Both the position numbers and the translations under genes were made by a program. From positions 248,001 to 312,000 of the forward strand of contig QYRS01000008.1 of the NCBI GenBank assembly GCA_006503535.1: DNA of 64,000 bases, read 5' to 3'. Numbering within the stretch: position 1 is the stretch's first letter; each line of letters opens with the position of its first letter. Positions 58,345 to 64,000 of the stretch are shown here, one piece after another. Origin of the DNA: Arthrinium phaeospermum (taxonomy: Eukaryota > Ascomycota > Sordariomycetes > Amphisphaeriales > Apiosporaceae). A model generated the notes under the pieces. It was not told the DNA's origin. It did no database searches and saw nothing but the letters and a program-made list of their open reading frames with translations.

Positions 58345-59856
58345 TCATTCGCCCACACAAGCCAGCATCAGCCTCCTGTAGTCCCCGCTGGTCTCGCCCT
58401 TGATGCGATGGTAGAGGCTCTCCTTGTACCGTTGCTTGTAGGCGCCCTTCACGTTGGCCATCATCTGGGGGTCCCAGTGGTACCGTATCACCCGGCCCAC
58501 GAGCAGGTGGTCTCGGGTGCCCAGGCCCGCCATCGACTCCTCCAACAGCGCCGCCGCGTGCATGTACTTGTCCGCGGCGTGGCGGAGCTGGAACAGGAGG
58601 GCGTCCTCCATGTGACCGCCAAACTCCTTCTCACGGGTGTTAGCATTTGATTGAAATAGTATATATATATATATATATATACATATATAACAAGTAGGAA
58701 TGACGATGCGTAATAAATGACTTACCCTGCGAATGACATCATCTAGTCGCCTGCTGTACTTCCGCTCGTACGTGTGCGCAATGGCACGGATCTGGTTGTC
58801 GTTGCGCAAGCTCAGGATCGAGCACACCTTCATCTCGTCGGTGCCCACCATGCCCTCGGTCGCGTCGTACAGGGCATCCACGTCCCGGTCCACCTCCTGG
58901 GGAATGATGGGCGCGCTGTCTTCGGCGCGCGTGGCCCCCAGCACGATGAGGAAGTGGCGCTCCGTCTTCATGGACAGGTCGCCCTTGACCATCTCCTCCA
59001 AGGACCTGCTGAAGACCTGCTGGAACTTGGCCTTGATGGCCTGGATATCGGCGTTGGAGCGGCCGAGCAGCACGTCGTTCAGGACCTTTTCGTCGGTACC
59101 CATGCCGTGCATGGCGTTGTACAAGAGGTGACAGTCATGCAGGAGGGGGCCCTGGACAATGGCGACGAGGCCCTCCTGGAAGTGGCTGCTCGTCTCATCG
59201 CGGATGGCGCCCTCGAGCGTCTTCTTGCCATTGACGCGGAAGTAGGCGGGCTTGAGCGCCTCGACCTGCAGCGGGTCCTTGTTGTGCAGCACGTCGATGA
59301 GCAGCTGCTCGTTGGTCCCGAAGCCCTTCATGGCCCGGTGAAGGGCCTGCGCATCATAGTCCGCGTTCCATTGTATGGCTTGCGGGGGGCCGTAGCCCAA
59401 GGTTGGCGGTGTTGGCGGGCCGTAGTGCTGTGGGGGTGGCGCACCATACTGTCCTGGCGGAGGACCATAGGGCGATGGAGGAGCACCGTATGGCGATGAG
59501 GGAGGAGCACCGTATGGTGACGGGGGCGGAGGAGCACCCGGGGCGCCATATGGTGGTTGAACGGCAGGTGCTGGATAGTAGCCCCCTTGTTGTTGCTGCG
59601 GAGGGTAGCCTTGTGGTGGCGGATATTGTTGAGGGGGTGGTGCACCATATTGTCCTTGCCCCGGAGGAGGAGCGCCGTACGGAGATTGAGGCGGCGGAGG
59701 AGCTCCGTAGGGTGGTTGACCAGCTGGAGGAGGGTAGTATCCTCCCTGCTGTTGCGGAGGATAGCCTTGTGGAGGGTAGTGTTGAGGTGGACCACCGGGC
59801 GGCGGCGGTGCGCCGTAGCCTTGTTGGCCGTAGCCAGGATACTGATTATACGACAT
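58345..59856 (-). CDS. annexin with Pro/Tyr/Gly-rich N-terminus
   Basis: Calcium-dependent phospholipid-binding protein. Exons on the minus strand are 59856-58726 and 58626-58345, giving 470 residues. Residues 1 to about 165 are a low-complexity tail of YGAPPP, QGYPPQQ and similar units, as in mammalian annexins VII/XI and fungal annexins. Four annexin repeats follow, opening at GFGTNEQ, GMGTDEK, GMVGTDEMK and GLGTRDH. The first, second and fourth keep the GxGT type-2 calcium-loop motif; the third has an extra residue (GMVGT). The intron falls at the end of repeat 3, between DDVIRR and EFGGHMEDALLFQLRH. It is 99 nt, has no stop in frame and holds a (TA)n run (58660-58681), so a naive reading adds 33 hydrophobic residues. 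AAG acceptors at 58627-58628 and, three bases further, a GAG are both possible; the chosen one best fits the family. Confidence 0.93.
   Translation of the reverse strand: MSYNQYPGYGQQGYGAPPPPGGPPQHYPPQGYPPQQQGGYYPPPAGQPPYGAPPPPQSPYGAPPPGQGQYGAPPPQQYPPPQGYPPQQQQGGYYPAPAVQPPYGAPGAPPPPSPYGAPPSSPYGAPPSPYGPPPGQYGAPPPQHYGPPTPPTLGYGPPQAIQWNADYDAQALHRAMKGFGTNEQLLIDVLHNKDPLQVEALKPAYFRVNGKKTLEGAIRDETSSHFQEGLVAIVQGPLLHDCHLLYNAMHGMGTDEKVLNDVLLGRSNADIQAIKAKFQQVFSRSLEEMVKGDLSMKTERHFLIVLGATRAEDSAPIIPQEVDRDVDALYDATEGMVGTDEMKVCSILSLRNDNQIRAIAHTYERKYSRRLDDVIRRVSHLLRIVIPTCYICIYIYIYILFQSNANTREKEFGGHMEDALLFQLRHAADKYMHAAALLEESMAGLGTRDHLLVGRVIRYHWDPQMMANVKGAYKQRYKESLYHRIKGETSGDYRRLMLACVGE
58660..58681. repeat. (TA)n microsatellite in annexin intron
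   Basis: About 22 bases of perfect TA dinucleotide repeat, inside the single annexin intron between donor and branch site. Length changes would alter the reading frame of an unspliced transcript but not the spliced protein. Confidence 0.9.
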
Positions 59857-61481
59857 AAGAGAGGCCAAGATGGTCCTGTGAGTGTATGTATGTATGTATG
59901 CTATCTGACCGATGATACCAAGAGACAAAAACAAGAAGTCCAAATAGGAGTGTGAGAATGGAGTCAGCTGGCGTGAAAAAGGTATAAGTGGGGGAACAAA
60001 GGAAGACGGCGGTGACACGCGAGGCGCGGAGGGGGTACTGTTATATCTTATTGAGAAAGCAGAGATGTAGGTAGCAATCACTTGGTTACTTGCGCAAGAC
60101 ACCCGCCACAGGGAGGCTATGTCACAGGATCGGGTGCTAAAACGGATCCTTTGCGTACAGAGTTTGTATATTGCGATGGTATTAGGCTACGTAAGAGGCA
60201 GTGGTCTATCGCAAAGAGTCACTATCTTGTGTGCTAAGGTTAGGCAGAGAAAGCTGAGCCGTGGCGGAGCATCGGGAAAAAACGTCATTTGCCTCACCCC
60301 ACAGTCGTTAGATTATCTGGGGCACAGTTTGTTGTGGCTGATGCTGATTACCTCCAGCAGAAGAAGAAGACCGGGCCTGCAATTGCGGGCAAATGGTACA
60401 CAATTGCTTGCCGTATTGCTGGGAGGGTTGGAATTTGTCGTGGTTGGTTTCCGATTCGACCTTCACAACCACCCCTAGGGGCGTCAAGCTTCAGCGTATG
60501 TTTGTGTCAGTCATCTACGATCAATGGCAGATGGTGGACGGGAAACAAAGAGGGCGGGACCCCTGTAGCCCATTGATTTAAACAGGTTCATCCGATCTGG
60601 CGCTAAAACAACAGTGCTGGCAGGGGCCGCAGGGCGCCTTCCAACACAGCCACAGGCTCGGGGCATTTCTTCGCGACAGGGAGTTGCTTGCTCGGCACTC
60701 GGCAGCTTGGATTGATGATGACAATGGTGCTCAGAGTTGAGTGGTGGCCAAGTACATATTCACTAGGGATGGAACAAGAGGGAAGGCCTTGTTTCTAAGC
60801 AAAACCACCCACAGCCAAGAAAAGCAGTGCACCGAGACTTGGCCATGGGATTCTGCAATTGGATGGCATCCAAAAAGATGGGTTTTCCGCCATGCTGAGT
60901 AAGGTTGGCGGCAGGTCGGCAGGTCGGCAGGGCGGCAGGTTGGGTTTAGTGCCAGGCACAAGCTAACAGAGACCGCTGTGCACGCCCTGGAAATGGGTGG
61001 CAGGTGGTTGGCTGGCGGCACACTCAGGCAAGGGTGACCACTGCTGAGACTCTGAGAGTCTGCCAATCAGGGAGGGGGGGCCCTGGCATTGGCGATGCGA
61101 CGCCCCAACCACCCGCGAATATTCAAGATTCAACCGACCAACACCTTGCCGATTGCCAGATTGGTCGACTCCAGCCTTCTGAATAGTTTCAGCAAATGCC
61201 GTGTCCCCTCATATAGTCCCACTCATCCAGTAAAAATTCGGTAGGTCTGTCCTTTGCTCTCTCCTCCTTGCTCCATCCTGCAGTCTCCCTTTCGCCCGTC
61301 AAGTCCAGTCCACAAGCTGCAAGGTGCAAGATCCCGCCTCTCTTTCGGTGGCCGTCCTCCTTCTTTCCCGGCGTGTAGAAGAAGCACCTCACTTATTACT
61401 ATTACTATTTGTATTTTTATTTTTATTTCTATATATATATAAGCCCCTCTCGTGAGGCTATCCTAATTTCCATACTTCAAG
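59857..61481. other. 1.6-kb divergent promoter region
   Basis: No gene seen between annexin (-) and the secreted protein gene (+). Contains four GGCAGGTC-like octamers at 60910-60941 and a TATA-like TATATATATAAG at about 61432, roughly 50 bases before the ATG at 61482. Confidence 0.6.
61430..61443 (+). promoter_or_regulatory. TATA-like element of the secreted-protein gene
   Basis: An AT run ending TATATATATAAG lies about 40-50 bases before the ATG at 61482, after an AT-rich tract (TTATTTTTATTT). The short distance to the start fits a TATA element with a short leader, but promoter function is inferred. Confidence 0.35.
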
Positions 61482-62306
61482 ATGAAGTCGAACCTGCCCT
61501 TGGGTCTCCTGTTGGCCATCTGCTCTTCGGCTCAGACTTCGTCTGCACTGCCCTTCTTCCAGTGGCCACAGGGGGCTGAATCTCCGTCATTGCCGCAGCT
61601 GGCGCCCAGAGCAACGTACTCGGTGGTGCCCATTGACGGAGGGGACGGCGATGGCAGTAGCGACCAGCCACCGTCCGCCACCACTGTGGTCGAGACCAAG
61701 ACGGTCGTCCACTCGGAGCCGACTGTCACGGATACAGTGGTGGTGACCAAGGCGACGCCCTCCGTCACAACAAAGGTTGTCTCCGTTGTCGACCCTAGGC
61801 CAACAACTACCATTACGGCAGAACCAAAGATCACAACGACTACAGTAGTGCCGCCTCCTCCGCCGCCAGCAACAATAACAAAGACGGCAATTACAACAGA
61901 GGAGACCACAACGGCTCTCCCATCCACCCCTATCAGCACAAACAGCCCAGTCACAACACAGGAGACGACTCCATCTGTACCGTCCAGCCCTGCCAGCACT
62001 ATTAACTCAAGCAGCCCGGCCACGACACCAGAGACAACCACAACTCTCGCACCCAGTCCTACCAGCACTAACAACCCAAGCACTACGCTAGTAGCGCCCG
62101 TTCCCACCGTCCCCTCGGTTACCATGTCAACAATAGCAACGAGTGTCCTCGCTTCGTCACCAGTAGTATCGTTGTCAACTCCAATCGCCATCACCCCTAC
62201 CACCAGCTTGTCGTCGACCAAGTCGTACGACAACGGCCAATGGCACACCAGCTATCCGGCCTGGAACGGCACAGGAGCCTATCGTCGCCGTTTTGCCGCC
62301 CTATGA
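61482..62306 (+). CDS. secreted Ser/Thr/Pro-rich mucin-like protein
   Basis: Single-exon frame of 274 residues. A clear signal peptide opens it (MKSNLPLGLLLAICSSAQTSSA, cleavage near residue 22). Residues about 65-240 are almost entirely Thr, Ser, Pro and Val, with many TTT, TPT and PSSP runs and one Pro7 stretch, so likely heavily O-glycosylated. The last 35 residues are different: YDNGQWHTSYPAWNGTGAYRRR. There is no hydrophobic C-terminus, so no GPI anchor, and no catalytic domain. This fits a cell-wall-associated or secreted mucin-like protein, possibly involved in adhesion; function is inferred from composition only. The ATG lies about 45 bases after a TATA-like element. Confidence 0.7.
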   Translation: MKSNLPLGLLLAICSSAQTSSALPFFQWPQGAESPSLPQLAPRATYSVVPIDGGDGDGSSDQPPSATTVVETKTVVHSEPTVTDTVVVTKATPSVTTKVVSVVDPRPTTTITAEPKITTTTVVPPPPPPATITKTAITTEETTTALPSTPISTNSPVTTQETTPSVPSSPASTINSSSPATTPETTTTLAPSPTSTNNPSTTLVAPVPTVPSVTMSTIATSVLASSPVVSLSTPIAITPTTSLSSTKSYDNGQWHTSYPAWNGTGAYRRRFAAL

Positions 62307-63048
62307 GAGGGGATCATCGCCAACTTCAGAAACCAGGCTGAAGAAGGGAGGATCCATAATTCAAAAGTTTGTATGTATGATTACGACCAGTGCCCCATAG
62401 AGGGCCTTGCGTGTGAATGATAATGAGCCAGGAATGGAAAACGCATGGTGGAAAGTTCGCGACAGACGAACCCTTCATTAGTCACTAATATAAGAAGATG
62501 AAAGTCACCTAATAATACTATATCAACGCACGGCTATGCTGCTTCATACTTGGCTGCCCTGTTGGCTGTCATGATACCTAGGGCAGTGCTTGATATAGCT
62601 ACTGCCTGATTTGAGGTTTGGCTATGTGCATATTCAGATTGTAGTATATTCTTTTCAATTTCCACTGGTTTGCTTATGGGTGCCCCATCTACGCGGCCTT
62701 ACAGGTCATATCAAAGTAACTGGTGGCCATGCTGAGGTAATTGATGGTTATACTGGAATAACTGGTGGCTATACTGGAGTAATTGGTAGCCATGCTGTAG
62801 TAACTGGTGGCCATGCTGGAGTAATTGGTAGTTATACTGGAATAACTGGTGGTTATACTGGAGTAATTGGTAGCCATGCTGTAGTAACTGGTGGCCACGC
62901 TGGAGTAACAACTGGTGGCATTGGGATCATCCTGGTTTCCATGGTTGAAGCTTTCATCTGGAGTCAATTTACATGACTACGTACTGCCGTATCTACACAC
63001 TTTGTACGCCTGGGTATAATCACCGCAACCGGCCCTCCATCTACTACT
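62307..63048. other. convergent intergenic region with minisatellite
   Basis: No gene accepted. Holds the 3' UTRs of the secreted-protein gene (+) and PRP28 (-), and a 21-bp minisatellite at 62717-62905. Long frames across the minisatellite exist on both strands but lack ATG starts. Confidence 0.55.
62717..62905. repeat. 21-bp minisatellite with 84-bp higher-order period
   Basis: Nine 21-bp units, consensus near GTAACTGGTGGCCATGCTGGA with variant units. Units 2-5 (62738-62821) and 6-9 (62822-62905) form two 84-bp blocks that differ at only about four positions. Both strands are open: the + strand would encode seven-residue units such as VTGGHAG and ITGGYTG, the minus strand ATSYSSI-like units. 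No ATG-initiated gene can be supported. It lies about 140 bases past the PRP28 stop. Confidence 0.9.
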
Positions 63049-64000
63049 CTACCTACCCCTGTGCGCCGGCTTCTGCTGAGCGGCCTCGTGGCGCCGCAGC
63101 TCCTCGGGCACGCGGCTGATTTGGCTCTTGCTGAGCATCTGCTTTAGATCGTACATGACGTCGTTGTCCTCGCTGCCCAGGAAGGTGACGGCCACACCGC
63201 TCTTGCCCGCACGACCTGTACGTCCGATACGATGCGTGTACGCCTCGATCGACGAGGCCATGTTGAAGTTGACGACCAGACTCACATCGGGCACATCGAG
63301 ACCACGACCCGCCAGGTCCGTGGCGACCAGGACCTGCTTGGCCCCCGACCGGATCGAGGCGAGCGCCTCCTCACGCTGCTGCTGCGTTTTGGATCCGTGG
63401 AGGGAGGCGGCGCTGAAACCCATATTCTGCACTTCACGAGCCACCGAGTCACAGTTGCGCTTGACGTTGACAAAGACAATGATGGGGGGCGCGAAACCAC
63501 CGTTGAGCAGGATCTCACGGAGACGCTGTTTGCGGCGGTCTTCGCCACTAACGAATTCGACGCGCTGTTCAACAGTCTCCACGGCCTCGCCAATGTTTCC
63601 AATGGTGACGGTAGCCGGGCGGCGCAAGTAATGCTTGGCGATCTTTTCGACCGCTGGAGGCATGGTGGCTGTGTACATCATGGTTTGACGGTAACGGTCC
63701 TTGGTACTTAGGAGACGTCGCATGACGCTGGCGTCCTCGGCATCCTTGGTGTCGGGTTTCTCGTTGGTGACGGGCAATGCCGAGAGAATCTTGTTGACGG
63801 GCTCCTCGAAACCCATATCAATCATACGATCTGCTTCATCCATGACGACATAGCAGCATTGCGAGAAGACCAGCAAGTGCCGCTCGATACAGTCGAGCAG
63901 TCGACCCGGTGTAGCCACAATAATCTCAGCACCATTCCGCAAGGCGAACGCCTGTTCTTCGAGGGCGTGGCCACCTACCAAGCTCACAACAGTGAGGCCT
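63049..64000 (-). CDS. PRP28: pre-mRNA splicing DEAD-box RNA helicase Prp28, 3' part
   Basis: Partial gene; the 5' end lies beyond the right edge and the frame is open to base 64000. Prp28 is the DEAD-box ATPase that swaps U1 for U6 at the 5' splice site during spliceosome assembly. The visible 317 residues start inside RecA domain 1 (TVVSLVGGHALEEQ, as in Prp28) and hold motif Ib VATPGR, motif II VMDEADRMIDMGF and motif III TAT. Domain 2 has VFVNVKRNCD, the GRGLDVPD region and motif VI HRIGRTGRAGKSG. It ends with the short tail QISRVPEELRRHEAAQQKP. The Q motif and Walker A are outside the window. Paralogues are less likely because GGHALEEQAFALRNGAE and MIDMGFEEPVNKIL are Prp28-type. Confidence 0.93.
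   Translation of the reverse strand, partial: GLTVVSLVGGHALEEQAFALRNGAEIIVATPGRLLDCIERHLLVFSQCCYVVMDEADRMIDMGFEEPVNKILSALPVTNEKPDTKDAEDASVMRRLLSTKDRYRQTMMYTATMPPAVEKIAKHYLRRPATVTIGNIGEAVETVEQRVEFVSGEDRRKQRLREILLNGGFAPPIIVFVNVKRNCDSVAREVQNMGFSAASLHGSKTQQQREEALASIRSGAKQVLVATDLAGRGLDVPDVSLVVNFNMASSIEAYTHRIGRTGRAGKSGVAVTFLGSEDNDVMYDLKQMLSKSQISRVPEELRRHEAAQQKPAHRGR

Noticed and set aside
52908..59856. secondary-metabolite cluster around the ABC transporter
   Set aside because: No synthase, cyclase, oxidase or pathway regulator is present; the neighbours are an annexin and a GH20-like enzyme.
62717..62905. CRISPR array
   Set aside because: The repeats are contiguous 21-bp units with no spacers, and the DNA is eukaryotic; it is a minisatellite.

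Overview
This window looks like nuclear DNA of a filamentous ascomycete (Pezizomycotina, probably Sordariomycetes). The support is moderately GC-rich genes cut by short GT-AG introns with CTAAC/CTGAC branch sites, long CT-rich leaders, and a fungal gene set: a Cch1 calcium channel, a Pro/Tyr/Gly-rich annexin, eIF3m and a mitochondrial uL2. Nothing points to a plasmid, phage, CRISPR array or transposon, and I found no convincing tRNA or rRNA gene. Most genes are separated by 1-3 kb of non-coding DNA.

Layout. 1-7525: promoter and leader, then a four-exon CCH1 gene (+). 7526-17386: a conserved 97-residue protein, a ferroportin-like iron exporter, an acidic protein of unknown function and a coiled-coil protein, all +. 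18256-27021: B-type cyclin (-), divergent from mitochondrial ribosomal protein uL2 (+), then eIF2 gamma (-). 30247-36326: a four-span membrane protein (+), a membrane-anchored UMP/CMP kinase (+) and eIF3m (-). 37348-47699: a metallo-beta-lactamase-fold hydrolase (+), a protein with two C2HC zinc fingers (+), and a long disordered/coiled-coil protein (-). 50294-59856: a GPI-anchored GH20-like enzyme (+), an MRP-type ABC transporter (-) and an annexin (-). 61482-64000: a secreted Ser/Thr/Pro-rich protein (+), a 21-bp minisatellite, and the 3' part of the spliceosomal helicase PRP28 (-), which runs off the right edge.

The genes do not form one pathway or a biosynthetic cluster. Several are core housekeeping genes (translation initiation, mitochondrial ribosome, cell cycle, splicing, nucleotide kinase). 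Others act at membranes or the cell surface (calcium channel, metal exporter, ABC pump, annexin, GPI enzyme, secreted mucin-like protein). I see no clear candidate for an undescribed multi-gene system. The most notable points are: a pair of zinc fingers split by introns at the identical position, which implies exon duplication; a membrane-anchor exon on the UMP/CMP kinase with a possible soluble start just after it; coding-like sequence continuing past the stop of the acidic protein; a stop-free in-frame intron in the annexin; and a two-level minisatellite open on both strands.

Exon boundaries were set by hand from splice signals, frame continuity and family knowledge. No database search was possible.
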